Assembly (NCBI RefSeq): GCF_932526225.1
Contig: NC_064036.1
Span: forward strand, 7,881,519 to 7,945,518
Direction: 5' to 3'
Source of the DNA: Nematostella vectensis
Taxonomy: Eukaryota > Cnidaria > Anthozoa > Actiniaria > Edwardsiidae
Length of the DNA: 64,000 nucleotides
The translations under genes and the position numbers were made by a program. This document shows, piece by piece, positions 45,667 through 57,176 of this stretch. Within the stretch, counting starts at the first letter, position 1. The number at the start of each line of letters is the position of its first letter. Below the pieces are notes generated by a model. The model was not told the origin of the DNA. It searched no databases and worked only from the letters and a program-made list of their open reading frames with translations.

Positions 45667-47275
45667 ATCTAGAACATTACATTAAATCCAGTGATGAAAC
45701 TGGATACTGCATACAGTATTGTATATGCAATAACATATATAGCACAAACAATTTTATTTCATATTGACTTTTATCTTGTGACAGGAGCAGCTCTCTCTAG
45801 ATCTATTTATGCCGCCCAAGTAGTCACATTGGCAATATCAACAACACAAATGTAATAATATCTATAAAATCCCAAAATTTTAAGGTAATACCTATTGTTT
45901 TGAGTACAAAAACTCATCTTATACATAAATTTATAATCTTTAGTACATTATAAAAAGCGTGTAGTTAGGAGTTAAGGAGGTAGGGATATTTAAGTTAGCA
46001 ATGTTTCTTTTGTCATTAAAATGATATTTTCAGCTTAAAAAGAGTAATATTGACAGAAGTACCGTCACAAACGAAATCATACATGAAATATATATAGCTA
46101 AGCATGTGACTTTAGAGAATCGCTGGATCTTTTTTCTTAATTAATCGTCAAAATATGTATTCAAGTGTTTGGGTCACGGAAATAACCTCTTACATTAAAA
46201 AATAGATAATAACTTACACACTAAAAAGGAATCTTACTGAAGGGGATAACACTATCCTCATCGATCGTTCACGTTTCGGGAAAGTCATGTATAAATCCTT
46301 AACAGGTAATCAGAAATTTAAGATGCATTTATCATGATGTCGTCTCGGAGGACGAACAATGGACTTGCATTTTACGGATGCGTCTTTGCATCAAAACATG
46401 ATTCCATTCCATCAAGAGAATCACTGAGGTAGAGAAACAACAACAGACTTAGGACTTACCTATTTCATGCCACTAGTGTGCCCACATGCCTACATCCATA
46501 CTGCAATCCATTGCTCAGGGCAATAGAATAATCATTGGACGAGTGAATTCCGCTATAGATCAGGAAGTAGGTCTGAAGTGAAATGCAAAAATAGACTTAT
46601 CGCCTCCGAGCATAACTCGTTCCGTTTACGCATCAAAATTTTGCTCGAATGCGCAGGATGTCGCGAGGGGTCTGGGAGTTAGTTTTAACTTCCGGAGACA
46701 AACATCATCTTTCGGCGTACACTTTGCATCGTTATTTATTTAGTGACAAGAGTTTGAACATTCGTACATTCATACACAAGCATGGGAGTCATACACGATA
46801 ATTTTCGGTCAGCCACTTAATAGAAGAGACCGCAAGTGGTATTCGAGCGAGCTACACATCTGCCGTTCGGAGTTTCTCTTGATCCGCGCTAAATTTTCTT
46901 TGTAGGCTATTACTCTTTTTTCCGACGGTTTTTCTTATTAATGGGATAGTTATTTTTCGCCGAAATGAAATTAGCGCAGCCCCGTCCCCTCCCCGCAAGA
47001 CTAAAAAAATTTATTCGGATCGATTGCGGAATTGTACGCTGTCGCGCGCAGCATGCCCCAGTTTACTAAAGTTGTAGAGCAAAACGCAAGGGCAACATAG
47101 CTAACAAGTGAGTGCCTTGGTCTTTTTATTTCTGGCACAATTACAATTGCCAAGGGGAATCCTTTTTATATAACAGGCTGTGTTTGAATACTGGCTGTAT
47201 ACTGAAGTCAGGTCACCTGATGGTATTAAACACTCATATTGCAGGTCTCGATTTTGTAGGCGTGTTTTTTTCACT
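45667..47275. other. Region upstream of the RhoGEF coding start
   Basis: A candidate 5' UTR donor on the minus strand (AAATAG/GTAAGT, exon end near 46460) could splice to the acceptor ttctag at 45669-45674. The promoter would then lie around 46500-47000, where sequence is less AT-rich and has CpGs. No other coding sequence is seen. Confidence 0.35.
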
Positions 47276-47941
47276 TCACAATCGAGCCATAGATGGCACT
47301 AGCTCATAGTCGCACACATTGTCAGGCTTCGTGATATGGGGATTTGTAGCTGCGATTATCCGTTCTTCTAGCCTCACCAAGCAGTCAATACAGAAGCACC
47401 CAAAACGCAGGAGGAGATTGACAACCCTATCCACTACTTTCAAGATGAAACACGCGGCAGATATACAGCGGTCTCGCGTCCATAGCCCTGCACTGATGCA
47501 GCAGTCACGAGCCCATAATGCAAAGGCGATAAATTCGATAACTCTTTTCCTTGAAAACTGGGCAAACTCGAGCATCTTTCTTTTTGTAAAACGCGCAGAA
47601 AACAGGCAACCGTCACTTGTCAACAGGGCAGCAGTGATGCAGCAGTCACGAATCCACAAAGCAAATTCGATCACTTTCCTCCTTGTAAAACGCGCAGCGA
47701 ATGGTATACGATTACGTGCCCATTGTGCGGTGTCATGGATGTTATTGTCGCTCAAAATACGTGAGGTAATCAACGCGATAACAAACAGAGCTCCCAATAA
47801 CACACCGGTGAAAAAGATGACGAGGTAATCGAGCGGTACGAGTGAACACGTTACTATGCATGCCAACGAGATGAAAATGACGGGGGCTTTTCTTAAAGGC
47901 GGGGCCGATCTTGTGTGATCGATGACCGATGGGTCCGCCAT
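47276..47941 (-). CDS. Unrecognised short membrane protein, DYELVPS family, member 1 (221 aa)
   Basis: An intact single-exon frame from ATG 47941 (MADPS..). A polar N-terminus is followed by two adjacent hydrophobic segments (~residues 19-33 and 36-62; SLACIVTCSLVPLDYL, then GVLLGALFVIALITS). The middle is built from amphipathic Arg/Lys-Phe modules such as FTRRKVIEFALWIRDCC and FTKRKMLEFAQFSRKRVIEF, rich in Cys. The protein ends LEERIIAATNPHITKP..CDYELVPSMARL. The pseudogene at 48934-49855 is a close tandem paralogue, and the plus-strand gene at 56298 shares the hydrophobic pair and the DYELVPS motif. I do not recognise the family and assign no function. Confidence 0.65.
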   Translation of the reverse strand: MADPSVIDHTRSAPPLRKAPVIFISLACIVTCSLVPLDYLVIFFTGVLLGALFVIALITSRILSDNNIHDTAQWARNRIPFAARFTRRKVIEFALWIRDCCITAALLTSDGCLFSARFTKRKMLEFAQFSRKRVIEFIAFALWARDCCISAGLWTRDRCISAACFILKVVDRVVNLLLRFGCFCIDCLVRLEERIIAATNPHITKPDNVCDYELVPSMARL

Positions 47942-48668
47942 GATGGAGCAGCTGGCGATTGACAGCGTCCAGTATGGTTGATCTCACCACCTAAGGCGAC
48001 ATGCAAAGAAATCGATCAGCCACTTTTTTGTTACTTAAAATTACAAAAAAAAGTCACTGTTAAACAACCATCGACGAATGGAAGTTTTACGCTATATTAA
48101 GGATATTTGATTGATAGTATCTCTGTGATTCGCTTCAGTTAGCCGATAGAAACGGATGATTGGTGTCTCGGTATTGTTCGGTGTAAAATGGCTGCGTGTG
48201 ATTGGCCTTCTGTAAATGGAGTAAATTAATAAAATTGTTGATTAAAGGCGTTTCCAGCTATATGATACAAAAAGTGGAGACATGGTCAGCGTAGGTATCA
48301 AAGTGAAATATGAAATAATTCCATTTGGTCAATAACAAGCGCGCGACGACGGTTTTTACGCGCGCGCAAAGATCTGCACCACTTTTCAAATGGATGTTTT
48401 AAACACGATAGGATGATAAAAGTTTTTGTCTAACTTACTCTCTGTTAACGCAAGACGAACTGAAACTGAAATCCACCTCTAGTACAATGCATGGTCTAGT
48501 ACTGTCGGGTGTTTCCGTCTAAACGTAGAAGAGGGGACCAAACCTGTCGGTCACGTGATATCAGTACCGCCTCCTCCTCCTTTTCTTATCATTACGTCAT
48601 AACGAATGTAATCACACGTCACTAGTCCCAGGTCTTTTCAGTAAGCATCATTTTTTTATCAGACAAAA

Positions 48669-48843
48669 AGGCCATTCCAGCTATAAGCATGCGTGCGCAC
48701 TCACCATGGGAACCTTCCTCAACTACCGGCATGCAGCGCGCGCTTCGTTTGATGGTCAGCTTTAAAAAGCCCGCGCTGCATTCTGGTAGTTGAGATAGGT
48801 ATCTATGGTTAGGCGCGCGCAAACTTATAGATGGAATGGCCTA
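48669..48843. mobile_element. MITE-like hairpin between the DYELVPS paralogues
   Basis: Outer arms aggccattccagctataag and cttatagatggaatggcct are inverted repeats. Further inward, ctcaactaccggcatgcagc pairs with gctgcattctggtagttgag. About 175 bp, no coding capacity. Confidence 0.85.
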
Positions 48844-48933
48844 TTCATGTCGTTTTTTCCCATCAATTTTGAAAACGATAGTGCTTACAGACTGTCTTAG
48901 TTCTTTTATAGTCCCTTTTTCCTCTATTACTCT

Positions 48934-49855
48934 TCATATTCGAATCATGGAGGGCACCAGCGCGTAGTCACATCTATTATCTGGCTTTAGGATATGGGGA
49001 CTTGTAACTGCGATTATCCGTTCTTCGAGCCGTACCCAGCAGTCTAATAAAAAGCCCAGAATACTCTCTATGGTATCGACCGTCGTTTCCACCACTTTCT
49101 TTATGAAACGTGCGACAGCCAAAAACCGATCATGTGTAAACAGGGCAGCATTGATGAAGCAGTCACGAACGGGCACAATGCATAGGTGATGAATTCGATC
49201 ACTTTTCTCCTTGTAAATATGGAAAACTCGATAATCTTTCTCCTTGTGACACGTGCGGCAAATAGAAAACGATCAAATGTCCATAGGGCAGCATTGATAC
49301 AGCAGTCACGAACCCACAATGAAAAGGTGATGAAATCGATCATTTTTCTCTTTGTAAACTGGGCAAACTCGGTCATCTTTGTCTTTGAAAAACGTGCGAC
49401 AGCCAGACACCGATCACGAACCCACAATGCAAATTTGATGAATTCGATCACTTTCCTTTTTGTAAACTGGGCAAACTCGATCATCTTTGTCTTTGAAAAA
49501 CGTGCGACAGCCAGACACCGATCACGAACCCACAATGCAAATTTGATGAATTCGATCACTTTCCTTTTTGTAAACTGGGCAAACTCGATCAGCTTTTTCT
49601 TTGTAAAACGCGCGGTAGTCAGATAATCTTGACGCGTATTTGATTCTGTGTCGTGGATGCATTTGTCACATAAAATACGTGATATAATTGACGAGATGAC
49701 AAGTAGAGCTCCAAATACCACCCTGGTAAGTAAGATTATAAGGTAATCGAGGAGGACGGGGGAGCTCATTACTACGCATGTCACAAAGACGAAAATGACG
49801 GGGCTTTGCTGGAAGACGGAATCGTGTCACCACCAGTGATTGACAGATCCGCAAT
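48934..49855 (-). pseudogene. Broken DYELVPS-family paralogue with tandem internal repeats
   Basis: Clearly homologous to the gene at 47276-47941 from the first codons (..ADLS..) to the last (CDYALVPSMIRI). Breaks: the start codon position reads ATT (49853-49855); one C is missing from the run in the K-A-P codons near 49800, shifting frame; and a second frameshift lies near 49172 within the FALWVRDC module, so the C-terminal part continues in another frame to the stop at 48934. Its middle holds extra near-identical ~108-bp units (36 residues: RKVIEFIKFALWVRDRCLAV plus ARFSKTKMIEFAQFTK), expanded relative to member 1. Alternatively the frames could be joined by short introns, but no convincing splice sites were seen. 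Confidence 0.7.
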
Positions 49856-49995
49856 GATGGTAGCTGCCGCCAGCGGTTGTGTGGGCCAGTTAGGTTGATC
49901 TCATAATCTAGAGGGGGAAAGGGGAAAATGTTAGTGGATTGAAAAAAAAAATGTTCCTATTTGTTTCTGAACAAATGTCATAAATACGATTTGGA

Positions 49996-50078
49996 AACAA
50001 TAGAGGGCTTGCACGATCACGTGACTTCCTAGCAACCGTTGCTACGACGTCACGTGATCATGCAAACCCTCTATTGGA
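49996..50078. mobile_element. Short foldback element
   Basis: caatagagggcttgcacgat + cacgtgac at the left pairs with gtcacgtgatcatgcaaacc + ctctattg at the right, with a loop of about 25 bp (ttcctagcaaccgttgctac). About 80 bp, a near-perfect hairpin. Confidence 0.85.
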
Positions 50079-50264
50079 AGTATAGAATTTTATTCTATTA
50101 ATTTTAAAATCAAACACTATACCTAAAATATAGAAACTGCGCTTGTCGTGTAAGCACTGTTACTCAATATATTATATATAAGCACTTGAAACATTGACCG
50201 ATATCGGGTTTCAGACACTCGAAAAAAGCGCGAGCTTAGGGTGCAAGGACTCGGGGTATAAAAG

Positions 50265-50279
50265 AACCCCCCCTCCCCC

Positions 50280-50340
<61 letters not shown>
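50265..50340 (+). repeat. Compound (C)n(CA)n microsatellite
   Basis: A run of about 35 C passes into about 14 CA dinucleotides. This is the reverse complement of the (TG)n(G)n architecture seen at 13590 and 54173. Potential G-quadruplex on the minus strand. Confidence 0.95.
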
Positions 50341-50342
<2 letters not shown>

Positions 50343-50752
50343 CCTAAAAGTAGACCGGGGCGATCATCCAACAGCTATCGCTTGAAAGATTCTTTCGATT
50401 CTGCTATTCCTTTTAGGGAGTCTCACGTCAATGGATCATCCTATCTAATAACAACCAGACTTTCGTCAAAAAGAGGTGTGCTCGGTGGCGGTGACTTAGA
50501 TGGTCGCAATAGAATTCGGGAATACGGAAAATGTGTTTGTTTTTAGTGCTATCTCTTAGACTTAGACCCTTGCTTCAACCACACCTAATGTACAATCTCT
50601 TTAGGGGTAATTGCTGTTGAGCACATCCAAAGCACTCGAAAACAGAGTATAAAATTACTCGAACACAATTTGTGAGCTCGGTTTTACAACCACTTTTGCG
50701 AATTTGGTTATAGAAGCAAAAACAGAGAATACATATGTTAGGCTAAGTTCAA

Positions 50753-50838
50753 ACGTCGTATTATCCATGATAAAACAATGGACTTGGTTCATTTGCAAGT
50801 TTGCATTGAATACGGCTCACGGATAATACGACGTTACA
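50753..50838. mobile_element. Short hairpin element
   Basis: aacgtcgtattatccatga at the left is complementary to tcacggataatacgacgtta at the right around a ~50-bp loop. Similar in style to the other foldback elements of the window. Not coding. Confidence 0.65.
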
Positions 50839-51370
50839 GTTTAGTAATTGCGTCAACGTGCACAAATAATATCTATATCAAAGATGGTTATCTTAACTTC
50901 AGTATCAGTAGGGAAAATAGTAATTCCTCTCAAGTATTACATATAACTAGTAATTCCTCTCAAGTATTACATATAACATATTCTTGTATTGCATGATATG
51001 AAGACGCGGAAACCGTTCCCCCGAATCATTACGTCATATAATGGAAAAGTTACGTCACAAGTCTCCAGTCTTCTCAGGATTAAAAAATACATTTCACCGC
51101 AAGCCAAACCAACATTCAAATTATGCTTTTGATGTTTTTATTACTTTTTCAGAAAATTAGCAGAGCTATTATAAATATATACAAGATCTAATTCCATTAC
51201 TTTATTTTCTTTAGAATTATTGCGAATTGACTTTGCTGATTTGATGGGCTACCTGTGGTTAAAAGTCCCTTCGTCTAACCTGATTACTAACAAGCAAACC
51301 AAGGGGATGCCCCTAAGGTAGTCGATGATAACTTTCTTTTACTCTCGAATAAACTCTAATCCTGCGAAAT

Positions 51371-53529
51371 ATGGAACCAGAAGTTATTCGATATCGTCTC
51401 AAGAGAAACTATCTGGCAATTTTACGTGATTTGGAGCCGAAGAAAGTCTTAAACTATCTGTACCAAGAGGAGATATTCGACGAAGATGAACTGGATGAAG
51501 TCCGAAGTGAACGGACGAGGAAAGCCAAAGCGGAAACTTTACTTGCTATGTTGATGCGCGGGAAGGGTTTGAGCAGCTATTCCGTTCTCTTGGAGGCCTT
51601 AGATGAATGTCAACCACATCTGGCAGAGATTCTGAGAACACCTACCCCTTCAGAGAAAGGTAAACTTAACGTGAGATTTAAGTAAGTATGCCTGCATAAT
51701 GCTATGCGGAGGCTATATTATTTGTTTGGGGGAGAGGTGGGTTAACCTTGCAGGCATTCGCCGTATAGAAAGCTCTCACAAACAAATCCACTTATAGATC
51801 TCACGAGGGTGTTAGATAAATTGCGCTACACAAGGGAATTATTGTTTCAAATATTTTAATAGAAAATAGGCAAAATGACTATTTTCTCTAGAATATTTTT
51901 TTTTTTCGGAAGCGGTAAAAATCGCTAAAAAGCGGGAGATTTGGTGCTTAACGCGGGAGAGCGGGATAAGGGGTCCAAAATCTTGAGACTCCTGCCTAAT
52001 GCGAGAGAGTTCACAGGTATGGTGTTGGGGGGAGGTTGTGGAGGGACAATCTATAGCTAGAAGGAATAGAAAGTGCCCCCTCCACCTAAGCAAACAGATC
52101 GAGGTCTGCCCCAAAGACAAAATGATTTTACTGTACTTGATGCCTTTACTAAGAGATGGGTTGTAATTTATAGTTATTTTAGCCAAATTCATTGTTGCAC
52201 GACCACTAAGAATTCAAATCCATATCTTATCTGGGAATAGCACTTAGTCAATCATACCACCATGACCAATCAATTTCCTTGCTTTGTGCAATAAAATGGT
52301 TTATGACACGGCAGTGAGAACATCAAAGCCATTGATTGGTTGAGATGGTTGATTGACTACTTTCTATTTTCAAACGAGACAAGGATTTTGAATTGGCAGA
52401 GATTCAGTTGCCGCAGGTAAAGAACCTGATAGCCATCCTCTCAATTTGAAATTATATTTTTACACAGATATTCCTTCAAAGCAGGCTGATCCAGAGGTCA
52501 ACCTACATTTTCAGAAAATGGAGGAGAAAATGAAGTATTTGGCCTTAAAGTCTTGTGAGTATGAATTGTAGTTTTTCCAAAATTAGTGTTGCAGTTGTGT
52601 TACACAATAATGTACTGATTGTAATTGTTTATCTATTCTCCATAGCTGCCAGTCCATCAGAAAGCTTCGACGATCAAGACACTTTCATTGTCAAGCCAAC
52701 AAACTTTGAGGAAACAAGATACTATCCTGAAGAACTGGATGAAGTGTACAAAATGACAAGTTCTCCCAAAGGCTATGCTGTGATATTCAATTATAAAAAG
52801 TTTGATTCTAGTTTGAAGTTTCCATCGGAAAAATTTGATGAACGTTTAGGATCAGACAAGGATACTGCATCCTTGGTTCGTCTTTGGAAAGCTTATGACT
52901 TTGAGGTCCCAGAACCTTATTTGGATCTTTCTTATGACGAAACAAAAGCAGCAGTCAATAAGTTGGCACTGAAGGATTACAGCCAATATGACTGTCTTGC
53001 AATATTCCTCATGAGTCATGGAAAAGAAGATTTTATTTACACTTCTGATGGAGGTGAATTAAAGATTAATGAAATAAGGAAGAGATTCAGCAATGCACTT
53101 TGCCGCTCACTTGCAGGAAAACCCAAGTTGTTTTTTATCCAAGCTTGTCGGGGAGAAAAAAAGGATTTTGGTACCATTGTTCAGGATGGACCTAAACCCC
53201 CTGAGGAGCATCAAGAAACACCCTACAAATTTGATTTGTCACCCCATAATAAAGGAGCCAGTACAGCAGAGATGGCAGATTTTCTATTGGCATATTCCAC
53301 TGTAGGAGGTCATGCATCTTTTAGAAATACAGCAGATGGAAGCAGATTTATCCGGGCCTTGGTTACTACCTTTGCTTTGCACTCTGGCTCTGAAGATGTT
53401 TTGAGTATGCTGACTAGGGTCAACCGTGAGGTCAACAGGCAAGGAGATATTGGAAACAAGCAAGTATCACAACCAGAAACAACACTGACAAAGAAATTGT
53501 TTCTCTGGCCTGGACTCAAATTCGAATAA
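51371..53529 (+). CDS. CARD-containing caspase (3 exons, ~419 aa)
   Basis: Cysteine protease of the apoptotic caspase family. Exons 51371-51659, 52468-52554 and 52646-53529 join in phase (phase 1 at both junctions). Residues ~1-95 form a helical death-fold domain of CARD type (YRLKRNYLAILRDL, VLNYLYQEE, KAETLLAMLMRGKG). A short linker precedes the protease domain: p20 carries FLMSHGKED with the catalytic His (~250) and IQACRGE with the catalytic Cys (~293). The p20/p10 linker follows (~300-325), and p10 starts at ADFLLAYSTVGGHASFRNTADG. The CARD prodomain implies activation on an adaptor platform (initiator-like), whereas QACRG is shared by initiators and executioners. The usual Trp of GSWF in p10 is Arg here (DGSRFIRAL), so substrate preference may differ. 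Confidence 0.93.
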
Positions 53530-53910
53530 TCATAAGAATAACTTTGCTTTAACCTATAATAGATGGCCCATTCTTTTGTATTGAACATGTAATAGAGTAC
53601 TTGAGGCTCACAATTTGCTTCTATCAAGAACTGGAAGAAAGAGGAAGAAATAGGGAAATGTACTTTTTAATAATAAGGATGGTACAGTGTCAGTAATAGC
53701 TAGTTTGTAGGGTGTGACATGCTACCTTAAGTCAGATAATTAGCATAGATCACAGTTTTGGTTGATATAGCCATACTGGTTTGCTGGTTAAGTTCATTTT
53801 AATCGGATGGCATGATTCTAACATTGCACAGGCTTACTTCCCAAACCTATCAAGGTGGACATGGTTTTACACATCTTGCATGAAGAAGATGCGATAAAAT
53901 GATGATGGTA

Positions 53911-54172
53911 GGCCCGTACCCAGGATTTTTCTAGGGGGGCGGGTGAAATCCGAAAAAGTGGACCTAACTTTTCCGGGGAGAGGGATAGAATTAGTTCTCT
54001 GATGAAAATCTGGCCACCCCCGAAAGAACAAAAAGGGATTTTTTTATGGTTTGCAGTATCTCCACGGGACGTTTATTGTCGGATTTGGCTACATACCAGA
54101 GTGATCTAGCTTATGCTTTATGGTTTTGTTTACAAATAGCACGTCCATTGGGAACCGAAAATGGACTTACGG

Positions 54173-54256
<84 letters not shown>

Positions 54257-54293
54257 GCGTTTGCGCCCCCTGCACCCCTCTGAGTACGAGCCT
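53911..54293. mobile_element. MITE-like element, family B, copy 2 with internal microsatellite
   Basis: Left end aggcccgtacccagg, right end tgagtacgagcct (diverged inverse). The interior matches 14602-14866, including cagtatctccacgggacg and ttggctacataccagagtga. Just inside the right end, a (TG)n then (G)n run at 54173-54255 has expanded. Lies downstream of the caspase stop. Confidence 0.85.
54173..54255 (+). repeat. Compound (TG)n(G)n microsatellite inside a MITE
   Basis: About 17 TG dinucleotides followed by about 45 G (length may be affected by sequencing). It sits where the family B copy 1 has gttgtgggtacgggcct, so it expanded from the element's own end. Confidence 0.93.
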
Positions 54294-56297
54294 GGGTGAC
54301 TTGCTGCCTCCTCCAGAAAAAGAGTATTCTGTAGTTGTATATCTATAGTTTCATACCAGAATAGTATTTTTAATATGATAGCTAGGGAGATATCACTCCT
54401 TCCCTGGGGCTTTCTTGTGTATGTGTATGTATTTGCATAAATATGTAAAAGATATGCCAATATGATTTAGATCATAGGTTTAGTGTACCTGCAGTGCATC
54501 CTTTTATTCAATTGCGTAAAGTGATTAGAAACTGCGCGCTCCGAGAAAAAAAACATAATAGGGACTTAAAGATACGAGTACGGCGACGGGAGAAAACAAT
54601 GGAATTAATTTGCAAATTGAAAGGTTCCACGTGAAAATGCGTTTTGTCTGATAGATTTCCAACCGTTCTCCGCCAAAACACGACGTGAAATTCCAAGTTT
54701 TACGGTCTGGCGAGTACGTGGTGCGGTTGGAGTATAAATTCACTTTTCTCTGTTTCCTATCCTAGAAAGAAGCTTACTGTTAATTTCTGTTAGTTCCTGA
54801 ATATAAAGTCTAGGTAATTTCATCGAAACTAATTTGGAATTTGTCGCCAAGCGATTAAATGTTACCTCCGTTGCCGTTGTAGCATCCTAAAGTCCCTAAT
54901 GTGTTACTGCTGTAATGCGATTCAATGCTGGGGTGGGCTCAGGATTTCTCTTAAGAACACAACCCCTAAAGGGGGAAGGGGAAAAGCAATATATAAAAAT
55001 ATGGCAGGAGGTTACATGCACGTACACAGGGGGTGCGCAAGCACCCCCACTTGGCGGCCAAAATATGCTTTTTCCAAATGATTACTATGACTGCGCACTC
55101 CTCAGCCAATCTTTTGTACGCGCTTGGGTTAATCTGTTTCGCCTCCAAAATTCTCGCTCAAAAGGGGCTGGGACCCACGGATCTGCCACTGCTGTATTGT
55201 ACTGCTGTCATGCACTTAACTAATTGTGCTGCTGTGATACTATTAAATATACTCTTTTGTTTATTTCCTAGTCCTTTCAGCTCCATAGTTCTTTCAGCTC
55301 CGCTTGGAGGTTTTTGAGTTTTGAATTTATCAACTACCCAACTTGTTCAATCCTCTTTTCATCCCTAGATGATTGATCATATAGCAGTTAGCGCCATGTG
55401 TGTGGCTCGCCGTGCTTTTAGACGGGCGTGCGCAGATATTCCCCTTGTTTTCACGGCTTTTTAGTAATTCCACCGGGGTCTTCCTTTGCTAACGACCTTG
55501 CACGTGCGCTTTTATTTTATTCTGTGCGTCTAGCTATCCCAACGATAACATCTTTTGTTTCCCGAGAAACTTCCGAGGTTGTATATCTCCTGCCAAGAGT
55601 TTTACATCGCTACACTCGCCCGCGGGCCAGATGGATCTTATTGCTTATTTCTTGCTTTTTATTTCGCGTATTGTGTGTGAGACTGGCAAAAAATATAGAT
55701 TTTATTTTCAACTTGAAAGGGAATATACACCTAGCACCGCCCGCGAACCAATGTATCGCTCTGTCTGCAGTGAGTTGATGTCTTCTTCCCTGGACCGGTA
55801 GGACTGGGGCGAACTGTGCACGCACCCACTCCTATTTATGACGTACTTAAAATATTCTAGAACAGTAGCTGTCGACCGTAGCGTTGGAACGATCCATAGA
55901 GTCAATGGAAAGTCGATGGAAACGGTGTAGCGATAAGAATTCATAATACTGTCTAACATGGCAAGATAGGTAAGTATAGAAATATAGTTTGGATACTGGT
56001 GTTATTTCGAAGCCAAGAGCATAGCGACTCTTCTCTTCCGTTGCGCGGGCGCTGTTCGTCCAATTACTTGACTTTCACTTGTCTTTCGGTGTTACTACTA
56101 AGCATTGCTAAGGGGATATTCTAAATCCATTCAAAGTGTCGCTGTGTGATAAAAGCCAAGGAATAGGAATATTCGTAAATAGACATTTAGATTTAAGTAT
56201 GATCAAGCTTTAATAATTTAGGGCAACTAGGCTTTCCGTGAACAGAAATTCAAGCAATTTTTTCTCTTATATCAGCAGGACCCGAATATCAGCAATA
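54294..56297. other. Intergenic region between the caspase and the DYELVPS-like gene
   Basis: No gene is seen. 54920-55200 looks like another dispersed non-coding element: ggggtgggctcaggatttct at the left, gctgggacccacggatctgc at the right, and an internal hairpin gggggtgcgcaagcaccccc. 55724-55775 is a fragment of family A (atacacctagcaccgcccgc, gaaccaatgtatcg). Confidence 0.45.
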
Positions 56298-57176
56298 ATG
56301 GGTGATCTTCGAAGGGGATCGAGCTTGGTGTTGTTTACCGACATTATGGTGGACTTAGCCAAGATTCCCTGTCCCCGTGTTCGTCCCCTGGAATCGCTCT
56401 CGGCAATACTGATTAAAAACCCTGCCCTTACCGGAGCCGTCACGTGTGCCTTAGCAAGCCTTCTGATACCGCTAGCCTGTCTCGTCCCATTCCTCGGCGG
56501 AGTGATGTTTGGTGCGTTGCTATTGGTCGCTCTGATTGAGTCGGGATTTCTTAGTCACACGTGTATTCCACGTGTTGTGTCATTTGCATGTGCCTGGTGC
56601 TTCACAGCAGGACTTTCCACAGTTAAATCACTTATTGATATACTTGTTAACACTGTTATACAGTTAGTACGTATTATAGCTTCGTTAGCAGGTATAAAAT
56701 TGTCACCGTTTCGTAGACGCGATATCACATATGCCAGATTTGGGGATGATGACTCAACAGGATTCATCGAAGAGCAAGAGACTAGTTCGCACCTTAAAAG
56801 CGATGTGGAAGGTGCACCTGAGGCCGATATTGAAGATAACTGGAGCTTGGCGAATCTCAGTCATGACACGCTTGCAAACGAGCAGGAAGAAATTGTTGAA
56901 AATAGCGACTATAACGACGTGGACCACTCGAAATATACTGCAACGAATCAAGCATCCTCCATTGATTCGCTCGGACTTCCATCAGTGGACTCCGACTATG
57001 AACTTGTACCTAGCATTTCAGACGACTCTATAGTGACAGCTCAGGAGAGACATTTTTACGAGGAGGCGTTCACTGAGTTAGAGTATGAGGACCTCGCCGA
57101 GTCAGCCTTGCCTGATATTGCACCGGATTACACCACGTGGGACATGAAGTATTATGATTTTGTCGTTAACAGTTAA
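56298..57176 (+). CDS. Unrecognised membrane protein, DYELVPS-like, member 3 (292 aa)
   Basis: A single open exon. I start at ATG 56298 (MGDLRRGS..) because the paralogue begins at the equivalent place (MADPS..), the upstream in-frame codons lack an ATG, and the context is aataATGG. Two hydrophobic segments lie at ~45-80 (AVTCALASLLIPLACLV and GGVMFGALLLVALIES), aligning with those of the 47276-47941 protein. A further hydrophobic stretch (~90-125) is followed by a long acidic, Ser/Asp-rich tail containing DSDYELVPSISDD, the same motif that ends the other two members. Unlike them, it lacks the Arg/Lys-Phe modules. It likely is an integral membrane protein with an acidic cytosolic tail; function unknown. 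Confidence 0.6.
   Translation: MGDLRRGSSLVLFTDIMVDLAKIPCPRVRPLESLSAILIKNPALTGAVTCALASLLIPLACLVPFLGGVMFGALLLVALIESGFLSHTCIPRVVSFACAWCFTAGLSTVKSLIDILVNTVIQLVRIIASLAGIKLSPFRRRDITYARFGDDDSTGFIEEQETSSHLKSDVEGAPEADIEDNWSLANLSHDTLANEQEEIVENSDYNDVDHSKYTATNQASSIDSLGLPSVDSDYELVPSISDDSIVTAQERHFYEEAFTELEYEDLAESALPDIAPDYTTWDMKYYDFVVNS

Noticed and set aside
49186..49626. Plus-strand 146-codon frame opposite the DYELVPS pseudogene
   Set aside because: It is the antisense shadow of the repeated modules; the minus-strand reading has homology to an intact paralogue.
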